Source: Promethearchaeota archaeon Loki_b32 | Lineage (GTDB): Archaea; Asgardarchaeota; Lokiarchaeia; Sigyniarchaeales; SOKP01 | Assembly (NCBI GenBank): GCA_005223125.1 | Contig: NJBH01000029.1 | Span: 1 to 52,258, forward strand | Reading direction: 5' to 3' | DNA length: 52,258 nt | Shown: piece by piece, positions 34,653 to 43,002 of the stretch | How positions within the stretch are numbered: the stretch's first letter is position 1 | How the letters are laid out: each line of letters starts with the position of its first letter | Translations under genes and position numbers: made by a program | The notes under the pieces: model-generated | Database searches by the model: none | The model's input: only the letters and a program-made list of their open reading frames with translations | What the model was told of the DNA's origin: nothing

Positions 34653-35444
34653 ATGGGAGGAGGACAATATTCAATTGAAAGGGAAAATTCTGATAAGAAT
34701 CTTGATTTAACTAGAATTAAACCTTATGGAGATACAATGAACGATGGGAAGGTTCAATTAAGTTTTACCCTTCCTATAGAACATGATGAAAAAGCAATTG
34801 AAACCGCTAAAGAACTCGCAGTAAAAATGGGGATAAAAGATCCTGAAGTAACATATCATACTACTTTAGACAAAGGATTCACTTATTTTGTAGTTTATGG
34901 AAAGTCAATTCATACCATCGATTACACGAAAATTAAAGTAGAAACCGTAGAAGTAGATGTTATGTCAATAGAAGATATTAATAACTATATCAAAGAAAAG
35001 ATTAGGCGTAAATTGGTCATCCTTGGAGCATCAACGGGATCCGATGCTCATACTGTAGGGATTGATGCAATTATAAATATGAAAGGTTTTGCTGGTCATT
35101 ATGGTCTTGAACATTATGAAATGATCGAAGCTTTTAACTTGGGGAGTCAAGTAACAAATGAAGAATTTGTTAAAAGAGGGATAGAACTTAACGCTGATGT
35201 TTTACTTGTTTCGCAAACAGTTACACAGAAAGATATTCATGTAAAAAACCTAACACAATTGGTAGACTTACTGGAAGCTGAGGGCATAAGAGATAAAATC
35301 ATTTTAGTTTGCGGTGGAGCTAGAGTAAGTAATGAATTAGCAAAAGAATTAGGATATGATGCTGGATTTGGTCCAAGTACTTACGCCGAAATTGTAGCAT
35401 CGTTTTTCGTAAAAGAATTTGTAAGAAGAAAAAAATTAGATTGA
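34653..35444 (+). CDS. kamE: Lysine 5,6-aminomutase beta subunit (B12 and PLP)
   Basis: KamE binds adenosylcobalamin and, through a lysine, PLP. The B12 motif DAHTVG gives the cobalt-ligand His133 and the PLP lysine is Lys144 in INMKG. Both are at exactly the numbers of the Clostridium sticklandii enzyme (His133, Lys144), so the Rossmann domain and the PLP arm are complete. A strong ribosome binding site (AAGGAGGG) lies eight bases before the ATG. The 263-residue length is normal. It is the last gene of the kamBDE operon; the next gene is convergent. Confidence 0.96.
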   Translation: MGGGQYSIERENSDKNLDLTRIKPYGDTMNDGKVQLSFTLPIEHDEKAIETAKELAVKMGIKDPEVTYHTTLDKGFTYFVVYGKSIHTIDYTKIKVETVEVDVMSIEDINNYIKEKIRRKLVILGASTGSDAHTVGIDAIINMKGFAGHYGLEHYEMIEAFNLGSQVTNEEFVKRGIELNADVLLVSQTVTQKDIHVKNLTQLVDLLEAEGIRDKIILVCGGARVSNELAKELGYDAGFGPSTYAEIVASFFVKEFVRRKKLD

Positions 35445-35470
35445 AATGTAAACTGTTCTGGATGTTAAAC

Positions 35471-35740
35471 TCATTTTTGCCAAGCTCTCATAACCATATG
35501 TGTATTTGAGCTGGAAATTCCTTGAATAAGATCAATTTTATTGGCAAAAATATCAAATAATTCTTCCGGAGTTTCTACTTCAATCTCTGTTAAAACATCA
35601 TAATCTCCTGTTAAAGACATAATTTTTTTAATTTGAGGGATATTTTTCAGTTCTTCAATTACGCTGTTTATTACACTTAATCCTAACTTAAAAAGACTTA
35701 TCGCAATAATTGTTATAATAGTTCGCCTTTTTTTATTCAA
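35471..35740 (-). CDS. Stand-alone Lrp/AsnC ligand-binding (RAM) domain
   Basis: The 89-residue protein consists only of a RAM (regulation of amino acid metabolism) domain: a first strand with RTIITIIAISL, a helix LSVINSVIEELKNI, the strand-turn TGDYDVLTEIEVETPEELF, and a final strand SNTHMVMRAW. RAM domains oligomerise and bind amino acids, commonly Leu, Lys or others. It has no helix-turn-helix, so it cannot bind DNA by itself. Its TTG start overlaps the stop of the upstream permease-RAM gene by four bases (TTGA), which implies translational coupling and a physical partnership with that transporter. Confidence 0.82.
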   Translation of the reverse strand: MNKKRRTIITIIAISLFKLGLSVINSVIEELKNIPQIKKIMSLTGDYDVLTEIEVETPEELFDIFANKIDLIQGISSSNTHMVMRAWQK

Positions 35741-37056
35741 GTTGATAATTTTTCAATTTTATTAATAAAAATAATTTCTATTTTTTTAATTTCATTAATT
35801 GGTTTTAATCGTTTATTAACTAAAGAATAAAGATCTTTAATAGAACTAATTTTGACATCAACTAACAAATCATAAGTTCCAATTATAGCATTAACTGATT
35901 TAACTCCATAATATTTCAAAATCCTTAAAATTATAGGCTTTATTTTTCCCATCCTTAGAGTTATTAAAAGGTATGCTTTTACTAAATTCTTAGTTTCATG
36001 AGCATAGCGAAATACTATAGTAATAATTAACAAGAATATCGTTATTATTAAAAGATCATAAGGAAAATATTCGCTAATTAGAAGTACTGAGAATATTATC
36101 GAACCCAAAGGATCAATTAAATTCAATATACTACTCCATTGGCTATATGTTAAATTTTCTGATTTCCAATTTACATTAGTAATGAATATAAGAATATATG
36201 GAATCAAAGTAGAAAAAATTATCAAATATAATATTTCCCATCTACCTAGAATAACAAAAAAATTTAAAAATTGGTTGAAAAATTGAACAGATTCAAATTT
36301 TAATTCATTAGGAAATGGTAAAATTGCTACAACAAACACAAATGGAATCATAGAAAGGGTTCCAAGAAAAAATGACACGCCAATTTTTATAAGGAATCGT
36401 GGAATTTTATAAAATTTATTTTTACTTACTAACTTCACTTCTTCTTTTGATAATGCATCTCTATTTATACTAACGTATAAAAAAGAAATTGTTATACTAA
36501 AAATCAAAAGATATAAAGCACCATTAAATGTAATAGGTTTTCCCTTTAAATCCCCACCTTTAATACTTATAAATATTAATATAATAATTGAAAAAGCTAA
36601 CATAATAATATAGAGAACTTTAAATATGTCAAACTTCTCAAAATTAACTCCTTTATTATACAACGCAATTATAATAACGCTAAGTAAAAATCCTGTCATC
36701 GCAAAAATTATTGATGTGGTTTTTAACGCTAAAAAAAAGAAAATAAGATGAAGTATAATTCCAAAAAACCCTAACAACCAATAATAATAGATATTTTTAA
36801 TATGGTAAAAACGTCTATTTGGATGAAATAAATTCTTGAAAAAGGATTTTATAGGTATTTCTTTATTTTGAGTTAATTTATTATTATATATTATTAAAAT
36901 CAGTGCTAATAGAAATAAAAAAGCCCCTGAGATCAAAAACCTTAAAAAAATTACCATTATTATTGATACTTCCAAAAATAACTCAGATACCACTATTGGA
37001 ATAAAACTCCATAGAAGATTAGCTATTACGATGTTAATTAGTAGTTTATTACTCAT
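35737..37056 (-). CDS. DMT/EamA-type permease fused to a RAM domain
   Basis: Residues 1 to about 355 form a membrane domain of the DMT (EamA-like) family with about ten helices, starting with MSNKLLINIVIANLLWSFIP and containing the second EamA half near QWSSILNLIDPLGSIIFSVLL. Residues 361-439 read as a RAM domain: AYLLITLRMGKIKPIILRIL, then SVNAIIGTYDLLVDVKIS and a final KIEIIFINK. EamA proteins export amino acids and other metabolites. Here the ligand sensor is built into the permease. It is divergent from rocD and convergent with kamE, so it probably moves or senses lysine, ornithine or a product. I know of no characterised fusion of this kind. Confidence 0.8.
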   Translation of the reverse strand: MSNKLLINIVIANLLWSFIPIVVSELFLEVSIIMVIFLRFLISGAFLFLLALILIIYNNKLTQNKEIPIKSFFKNLFHPNRRFYHIKNIYYYWLLGFFGIILHLIFFFLALKTTSIIFAMTGFLLSVIIIALYNKGVNFEKFDIFKVLYIIMLAFSIIILIFISIKGGDLKGKPITFNGALYLLIFSITISFLYVSINRDALSKEEVKLVSKNKFYKIPRFLIKIGVSFFLGTLSMIPFVFVVAILPFPNELKFESVQFFNQFLNFFVILGRWEILYLIIFSTLIPYILIFITNVNWKSENLTYSQWSSILNLIDPLGSIIFSVLLISEYFPYDLLIITIFLLIITIVFRYAHETKNLVKAYLLITLRMGKIKPIILRILKYYGVKSVNAIIGTYDLLVDVKISSIKDLYSLVNKRLKPINEIKKIEIIFINKIEKLST

Positions 37057-37194
37057 AGACCTTATATGTTTGAAATTATATTATCAATTTTATCTAAGCT
37101 TAGATTAAAAATAAAAAGCTAAAAATAAGTTTTATTAGTTTCACAATTTTTATTTACCCATATTATTCCCTTATTGATATTTTGGAAAAAAATT

Positions 37195-37215
37195 AAAATT
37201 TTATTATATATATCA
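37195..37215 (+). promoter_or_regulatory. TATA-like promoter element for rocD
   Basis: The stretch ATTTTATTATATATAT lies about 50-65 bases before the ornithine aminotransferase start. It is the most TATA-like sequence in the 206-base divergent spacer and is placed well for a short 5' leader. AAGAAG (near 37244) may assist ribosome binding. Confidence 0.3.
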
Positions 37216-37262
37216 ATTAATTAAATGTTAATTTTAATATAAAGAAGTAAATGTGAAATTTT

Positions 37263-38525
37263 ATGCCAAGTTCAAAAGACTATATTGAAATGGATTTAGA
37301 ATATTGCGCCCATAATTATCATCCAATTCCAGTTGTTATATCAAAAGCAGAAGGAGTTTGGGTTTATGATCCAGAAGGTAAAAAGTATTTAGATTGTTTA
37401 TCTGCTTATTCAAGTCAAAATGCGGGTCACTGTCATCCTGAAATTGTGGCGACATTAAAAGAACAAGCAAATATCGTTACTCTTACCTCTCGTGCGTTTC
37501 ATAATGATATGATGGGCCCTTTCCTCAAAATGTTAGCAGATGTTGTTGGACCACACATTAATGATCCTACAAACTCAGGTATAATGTCCCTCCCTATGAA
37601 TACAGGGACAGAAGCGGTATCTACGGGCATAAAAGTAGCAAGAGCATGGGGATATATAAAGAAAAAAATTCCTAAAAATGAAGCAATAATAATTGTATGT
37701 AGAAACAATTTTCATGGAAGAACCATCACTATTGTTGGTTTTAGCTCTGATATTTCAGCAGCTCGGTACTATGGAAACTTTGGTCCCTATACACCGGGAT
37801 TTATAATTATCCCTTATGGAGATGCTGAAGAATTAGATAATGTAATATTAGAAATCGGTCCAGAAAAAGTAGCAGCCTTTTTAGTCGAACCAATACAAGG
37901 AGAAGCAGGAGTTAATGTTCCTCCAGAAGGATACTTACGTAAGGTTAGAGAAATTTGTACAAAACATAATGTATTACTGATTTTAGATGAAATTCAAACG
38001 GGTTTTTGTCGAACTGGAGAATTTTTTGCATGTGATCATGAGGACGTGAAACCAGATATGTTATTATTAGGTAAGGCTCTTGGGGGTGGCGTTTATCCTG
38101 TTTCTGCATGTGTATCGACAAAAGAAATTATTGGTCCAGATGTGATAACTCCTGGAACTCATGGAAGCACTTTCGGTGGAAATCCTTTAGCTGCTGCTAT
38201 TGGAATGAAATCAATAGATATCCACTTACGCGAGAATCTTGCTGAACGATCTAAAGAGATGGGCGCATATTTTATGAAAAGATTAAAAGAAATTGCTGAA
38301 AAAAGGACTAAAATACCAATTAAAGAAATTAGAGGAAAAGGATTATTGATCGCGGTTGAATTTACTGAAGATGCAAGGCAAATTGTCGAAGAGCTCAAAG
38401 ATAATGGAATCTTAGCTAAAGATACTCACTCAACAACCATACGATTTGCACCCCCTTTAGTAATTACTAGAGAAGAAATTGATTGGGCTATGGAAATAAT
38501 TGAAAAAGTATTTGTGAAACAATAA
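37263..38525 (+). CDS. rocD: Ornithine aminotransferase (class III PLP)
   Basis: The start YCAHNYHPIPVVISKAEGVW (about residues 11-30) is characteristic of ornithine aminotransferases, which turn ornithine into glutamate-5-semialdehyde. Further class III features are MPMNTGTEAVSTGIKVARAW-like sequence (LPMNTGTEAVSTGIKVARAW), RNNFHGRTITIVG, EPIQGEAGVNVP, LILDEIQTGFCRTG and the PLP lysine in LLLGKALGGGVYP. Length (420) fits. Carbamate kinase and ornithine carbamoyltransferase genes are nearby, so it would drain ornithine made from arginine or citrulline. A lysine-6-aminotransferase role cannot be excluded. Confidence 0.87.
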   Translation: MPSSKDYIEMDLEYCAHNYHPIPVVISKAEGVWVYDPEGKKYLDCLSAYSSQNAGHCHPEIVATLKEQANIVTLTSRAFHNDMMGPFLKMLADVVGPHINDPTNSGIMSLPMNTGTEAVSTGIKVARAWGYIKKKIPKNEAIIIVCRNNFHGRTITIVGFSSDISAARYYGNFGPYTPGFIIIPYGDAEELDNVILEIGPEKVAAFLVEPIQGEAGVNVPPEGYLRKVREICTKHNVLLILDEIQTGFCRTGEFFACDHEDVKPDMLLLGKALGGGVYPVSACVSTKEIIGPDVITPGTHGSTFGGNPLAAAIGMKSIDIHLRENLAERSKEMGAYFMKRLKEIAEKRTKIPIKEIRGKGLLIAVEFTEDARQIVEELKDNGILAKDTHSTTIRFAPPLVITREEIDWAMEIIEKVFVKQ

Positions 38526-38527
38526 AA

Positions 38528-39445
38528 CTAACTATCTAAAATTATTTGAGTACCAGCTTTTCCTTCTAATGCCTCCTTTATTTTTTCAATAGAAGTAATA
38601 ATAGCTTTTTCTCCTCCTACTTCCAAAAAATTTATAACTGCTTGAATTTTAGGGCCCATACTTCCAGTATGAAATTGTCCTTTACTTAAATGTTTCTTGG
38701 CTTCAGATATAGTAAGTTTTTCTAGATCTTTTTGATTTGGAGTGCCATAATTTAGAGCGACTTTCTCAATATCTGTTGCAATAAGAAGAATGTTCGCTCC
38801 TATTTGCTCAGCTAATTTTGAACTGGCAAGATCTTTATCTATTACTGCTTCAACACCATATAACTTTTTTTCTTCCTTTATAACGGGGATACCACCTCCA
38901 CCACAAGCTATAACAATCCAGCTTCCAAGTTCCATTAATTTCTTTATTTCACGCCATTGATATATTTTTATAGGCTTTGGGGAAGGAACCACTTGTCGCC
39001 ATCCCTTAGCTGTTTTAACTTGGCCTGGTCTTATACGGACTGGATATGCGGGACCAATTGGTTTTGTGGGGTTTTTAAAAGCAGGATCTTCAGGATCAAC
39101 TTTCACATAAGTTAGAACTGTTAGGAAAAGCTTTTCTTCATCAAGCCCTATTTTCATAAGCTCTTCATCCAATGTGCTCTCAATCATGAACCCAATTTGG
39201 CCTTGAGTCTCCGCTACTAATATTTGTAATGGCCTTTTTGATACAAATTCAGTTGCCTCTTGTTGTAGCAAGAGATTCCCTACTTGCGGGCCATTACCGT
39301 GTGTTATAATAATATTATAGTCTTTTGCTAGTTCCGCAATCTGACTTATAGGAACCCTAAGATTCCGAAATTGTTCTTCTGTGGTACCTTCTTCTCCAAA
39401 TTTTATTAAAGCATTCCCACCAAGAGCAACAATTAACGTTTTCAA
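38528..39445 (-). CDS. arcC: Carbamate kinase
   Basis: A 305-residue amino-acid kinase-fold enzyme that makes ATP from carbamoyl phosphate and ADP. The N-terminal VALGGNALIKFGEEGT, the substrate loop ITHGNGPQVGNLLLQQEA and the later VIACGGGGIPVIKE and DKDLASSKLAEQIGANI are diagnostic for carbamate kinase rather than other amino-acid kinases. It is two bases from the convergent rocD stop. Together with the carbamoyltransferase downstream it completes the last steps of arginine or citrulline catabolism. Arginine deiminase is not in the window. Confidence 0.95.
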   Translation of the reverse strand: MKTLIVALGGNALIKFGEEGTTEEQFRNLRVPISQIAELAKDYNIIITHGNGPQVGNLLLQQEATEFVSKRPLQILVAETQGQIGFMIESTLDEELMKIGLDEEKLFLTVLTYVKVDPEDPAFKNPTKPIGPAYPVRIRPGQVKTAKGWRQVVPSPKPIKIYQWREIKKLMELGSWIVIACGGGGIPVIKEEKKLYGVEAVIDKDLASSKLAEQIGANILLIATDIEKVALNYGTPNQKDLEKLTISEAKKHLSKGQFHTGSMGPKIQAVINFLEVGGEKAIITSIEKIKEALEGKAGTQIILDS

Positions 39446-39588
39446 AGAAAAACCTCAAATATTACATTAATTAACACTAGGAGAAAAAAATAATAATATC
39501 TAACTTATTATTTAAAATTTTTCACAAAAGAAAGTTCCTTTCTATTAATTGAAGATTTATGAATCTGGTTCTGCTTTTTATACGTAAG

Positions 39589-39996
39589 TCAATATGAAAT
39601 TAGTTCAATACCCTCAATAATCTCAAAATGCTTAATATTTTTAGTAATAATTCTTTTTATACCATTTGAAAGCATAATTCCCGCGATTAGGATATCGTTA
39701 TCATCTATTCTTTGCCCTTTGGATTCAAGAGCATCAGATATCTTTGCTGCTTTTTCAGCTTCTTTAAATCCTAAGGTGAAGATTTCCATACTACTTATAA
39801 ACTCCATCCAAATTTTATAGAGTTTTTTATACCTCTCTTCTGAAATTATTCTTCTTGTACGTTCTAAACCAATATTTACTTCATAAATAGAAATGGATGT
39901 AAGATTGAATAGGCTTTCTTGTTCAGAGAGAACTTTTTTAATTTGTTCGTTTCCATTTAGATAATCTATGCATGCGGAAGTATCAAGAATAATCAT
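39589..39996 (-). CDS. vapC: VapC-type PIN ribonuclease toxin
   Basis: The 135-residue PIN protein has ILDTSACIDYLNG with the first acidic residue at position 4, a middle YEVNIGLER, and the acidic RIDDNDILIAGIML. These are the metal-binding residues of VapC ribonucleases. It overlaps the antitoxin gene by four bases (ATGA), the usual coupling. The pair lies between carbamate kinase and the carbamoyltransferase. Confidence 0.88.
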   Translation of the reverse strand: MIILDTSACIDYLNGNEQIKKVLSEQESLFNLTSISIYEVNIGLERTRRIISEERYKKLYKIWMEFISSMEIFTLGFKEAEKAAKISDALESKGQRIDDNDILIAGIMLSNGIKRIITKNIKHFEIIEGIELISY

Positions 39997-40232
39997 TTTA
40001 TTTCACCAGTTCCAGATCTTTTCCAACTACGACCAGGACGATTTGAAATATCATCCCAAATCTCAATTTTCTCTTTATTAGAAAGATTCCATGCTCCAAA
40101 GCTTTTTTCCATTTTATTTTTTTGGATTCTTAATAATCTTAGGAAAAGTTCAGAGAAACTTTCGTTCTCTCCCTTTATTTTCATTAATTTTTTATAGACA
40201 TTCTCAGTAATACTAATATTTTTTGAAGTCAT
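39993..40232 (-). CDS. vapB: VapB-type antitoxin
   Basis: The conserved start is MTSKNISITENVYKKLMKIK, followed by SFSELFLRLL, matching the PF02697-like VapB antitoxins that pair with PIN toxins. This places the start at 40232. Translation from 40256 would add eight residues (MCMYMCIH) from a repeat that looks regulatory rather than coding. It binds VapC and probably its own promoter. Confidence 0.82.
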   Translation of the reverse strand: MTSKNISITENVYKKLMKIKGENESFSELFLRLLRIQKNKMEKSFGAWNLSNKEKIEIWDDISNRPGRSWKRSGTGEIK

Positions 40233-40257
40233 ATGTATACACATATACATACACATA
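40231..40257 (-). promoter_or_regulatory. Repeat operator at the vapB start
   Basis: On the minus strand TATGTGTATG and TATGTGTATA form a pair of 12-base-spaced direct copies, with a GTATAC palindrome, just at the antitoxin start codon. Toxin-antitoxin pairs usually repress themselves through such sites, so this is a likely operator. Confidence 0.4.
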
Positions 40258-40315
40258 TTTATTCTTTTTACTATTTGAAAAGAACTAAATTAATATGGTA
40301 AATAAAACTTATAAC

Positions 40316-41248
40316 CTAAAATTTATTCCGTAAAAATAGCATAATTGCTTTTTGGATATGTAAACGATTTTCAGCTTGATCAAAGACAATAGATTGAGGA
40401 CCATCAATGACCTCTGCTGTTTGTTCATATTCCCTCATTGCAGGTAAACAATTCATAAATACAGCATCTGATTTTGCTACTTCCATAACTGAAGAAGTAA
40501 CTTGATAAGGCATAAATGCTTTTTTCCGTTCTTCTTCCTCAGATTCAGGAATTCCATAGGACATCCAACTATCTGTATATATCACATCTGAATCTTGCAC
40601 AGCTTCTATAGCATCATGAACAACTTTTACTTCAGCACCAGTATCTTTAGAGATCTCTGAAACTTCGTCTAAAACTATTTGTTCTGGTGAATATTCTGGA
40701 GCATTTGGACATGCAACATCCATTCTCCAGCCAAATATTGCACACATCCTCATTAAATCATAAGTTACGTTGTTATAAGCATCCCCAAAGTAGGAGAGTT
40801 TCATGTTCTCTAAACTGTTCTTTTTCTCTTTGATGGTTTGAAAATCCCCAAGAATTTGGCATGGGTGTGCGAAATCATCCAACATATTTATTACTGGGAC
40901 ATCAGCATATTTAGCGAGATCCCAGATATCTTGGCGTTTGAAAACTCGGGCAGCAATAATATTTACAAATCGAGAAGTGACTTTTGCTGTATCAGAAATA
41001 TTTTCCTTCTTACCTAAGGGAGAATCTTTTATCGAATAAAAAATTGCATGGCCACCTAATTGCTGCATTCCCGATTCGAAAGAAATCCGTGTTCTTAAAG
41101 AAGGTTTCTCAAATAACATTAATAGAGTTTCTCCTTCTAATGCGGAATTATACTTTTTAGGATTTTTTTTAAGTTCAATTGCTTTATTGATAACCTTCTT
41201 ACACTCATCCTTTGAAAAATCTGAGATTTTTAATAGATGTCGAACCAT
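40316..41248 (-). CDS. argF: Ornithine carbamoyltransferase-like, atypical substrate loop
   Basis: The 310-residue protein has the carbamoyl phosphate motifs KPSLRTRISFESG (about 48-60) and DDFAHPCQILGDFQT (about 124-138), so it is a carbamoyltransferase. Two substrate-side motifs differ from standard ornithine enzymes: the SMG loop reads WMSYGIPE (Ser230, Tyr231), and HCLP reads NCLPAMREYE (Asn266). Changes of this kind occur in relatives that use putrescine or other amines. Neighbouring carbamate kinase fits catabolic use, releasing carbamoyl phosphate for ATP. Ornithine is still the best substrate guess. Confidence 0.82.
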   Translation of the reverse strand: MVRHLLKISDFSKDECKKVINKAIELKKNPKKYNSALEGETLLMLFEKPSLRTRISFESGMQQLGGHAIFYSIKDSPLGKKENISDTAKVTSRFVNIIAARVFKRQDIWDLAKYADVPVINMLDDFAHPCQILGDFQTIKEKKNSLENMKLSYFGDAYNNVTYDLMRMCAIFGWRMDVACPNAPEYSPEQIVLDEVSEISKDTGAEVKVVHDAIEAVQDSDVIYTDSWMSYGIPESEEEERKKAFMPYQVTSSVMEVAKSDAVFMNCLPAMREYEQTAEVIDGPQSIVFDQAENRLHIQKAIMLFLRNKF

Positions 41249-41355
41249 TTTTTACAACTTTAGAATTTTTGAAAATAATTAAATATTAAAAAGAAAGGTT
41301 AGATATAAATCAGATGAGGTTATTTGTTGATAGTTGCTTGGAGTAATTTTAGTTT

Positions 41356-42978
41356 TTATAAATTTCGTCGTAACACTTTTCCTGGAAGTTTTCTCTTTTG
41401 CTTATTCTCATCAACTACAATAACTCCATTAACAATAACATAAGGAATACCTTCAGGAAATTGATGGGGATTTTCAAATGTGGCTTTATCGATTATGGTG
41501 TCTGGATTAAATATAACGAGATCTGCCCAAAAATTCTCTTTAATTAAACCACGATCAGATAATCCTAATCTTAATGCCGGAATTGAAGTCATCCTTCGAA
41601 TAGCATCTTCTAGGGTTAAGAGATTTTCTTCTCTAACATATTTACCCAGAATTCTTGGATACGTTCCATAAAATCGGGGATGGTATTTTCCAAGGTTCGG
41701 TCTATTTGGAATTCCACATCCATCCGTACCAACCATGTGATATTTCCCTGTCATGATTCTTTTTATATCTTCTTCACCCATCGTTTCAACTGTTATAGTA
41801 GAACCTCCTTCATCATCTATTATAATTGAAAACGTTGTATCCCAATCATCTTTCAGTTTTCTTATTTTTGTTATTTCTGCTATACTCTTACCTTCAATGT
41901 CCTTCCACTTTTCTGATGTGACAGATGATATATAGATTCTCTCGAATCCATTCTTTCCTATAAAATTTTCCCAACCTTCAACTCCTTTAATCATGTCTTC
42001 CTTTATTTTATCTTGGTAATTTTTTTGTGTGATACGTTCAAGTAATGCATCGGGACCACCTTCACGCATCCAAGGAGGAAGTATCGCCGTTAGGGATGTA
42101 AATCCTCTATTATATGGATACTGATCATATGTAATACTAAAACCTCGATCGTTTGCTTCCTCAATAAGTTCCAAGGTTTCTTTACTTTTACCCCAATACA
42201 TTTTTCCTGAGATTTTATGGTGTGCGATATGCCCTCCTCTGCATCCAGATTTCTCAACAATTTCAATTACTTCGTTTATTGCATTAATAACATTCTCTCC
42301 TTCACCGCGTATATGGGAAAAATAAAGTCCATTATATTGAGCAACAACTTTAGTTATTTTTATGATTTCTTCAGTTTTAGCAAAAACTTGAGGTGCATAG
42401 ATAAGTCCAGTGCTTAATCCAAAAGCTCCCGCTTCCATAGCTTCCACAACATATTCTTTCATTCTATTAATCTCATCCGAATTAGGTGGGCGATTCTCGT
42501 AAGCAGGTCCACCTGCAATTCGAATATTTTCAAATCCAACTACAGGAACTATATTAATCGTACATCGATCTTTTTCTAATTTTTCGAGATACTCTCTAAA
42601 TGTGTTCCATGTAAATTCATAGCCATCATAAAGTGGTATTGTTCTTGCATAATATCTTCGAAATTCTTCAACTCTCTCAGGATGAATAGGAGCAAAACTA
42701 TTTCCACACATCCCAATAACATTTGTAGTTATACCTTGGCGTACGAAAGACTCTACTTTATTAAAAATTGGTAAAATAAAATCCGTATGAGAATGCATAT
42801 CTATGAAACCAGGACTAATAACCATTCCAATTACTTCAATTTCTCGAGAAGCTTCTTCAGTTATTTTAGGTCTAATTTTTTCTATTTTTCCATCTTTAAT
42901 ACCGATATCTCTACGGTATCCTGGATTTCCTGTTCCATTAATTATTGTTCCATTTCTAATTATTATATCAAAACTCAT
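41356..42978 (-). CDS. N-acyl-D-amino-acid deacylase (D-aminoacylase family)
   Basis: A 540-residue amidohydrolase. The metal-binding HxH is in FIDMHSHTDFILPI (about residues 60-73), followed by IGMCGNSFAP (the Cys ligand of D-aminoacylases), GLSTGLIYAPQVFA, SHIRGEGENV, GHIAHHKISG and the late GTDGCGIPNRP with its Asp. The last 90 residues complete the small beta domain. It removes the acyl group from N-acyl-D-amino acids or acts on related substrates. The two flavoprotein genes start 25 bases upstream and may use the D-amino acid it frees. The family is sure, the exact amino acid is not. Confidence 0.87.
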   Translation of the reverse strand: MSFDIIIRNGTIINGTGNPGYRRDIGIKDGKIEKIRPKITEEASREIEVIGMVISPGFIDMHSHTDFILPIFNKVESFVRQGITTNVIGMCGNSFAPIHPERVEEFRRYYARTIPLYDGYEFTWNTFREYLEKLEKDRCTINIVPVVGFENIRIAGGPAYENRPPNSDEINRMKEYVVEAMEAGAFGLSTGLIYAPQVFAKTEEIIKITKVVAQYNGLYFSHIRGEGENVINAINEVIEIVEKSGCRGGHIAHHKISGKMYWGKSKETLELIEEANDRGFSITYDQYPYNRGFTSLTAILPPWMREGGPDALLERITQKNYQDKIKEDMIKGVEGWENFIGKNGFERIYISSVTSEKWKDIEGKSIAEITKIRKLKDDWDTTFSIIIDDEGGSTITVETMGEEDIKRIMTGKYHMVGTDGCGIPNRPNLGKYHPRFYGTYPRILGKYVREENLLTLEDAIRRMTSIPALRLGLSDRGLIKENFWADLVIFNPDTIIDKATFENPHQFPEGIPYVIVNGVIVVDENKQKRKLPGKVLRRNL

Positions 42979-43002
42979 TTTAAAAATACCTATTTAATTT
43001 TT

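Noticed and set aside
40233-40256. Eight-residue N-terminal extension MCMYMCIH of VapB
   Set aside because: It is encoded by the repeat operator, and the family begins at MTSKNIS.
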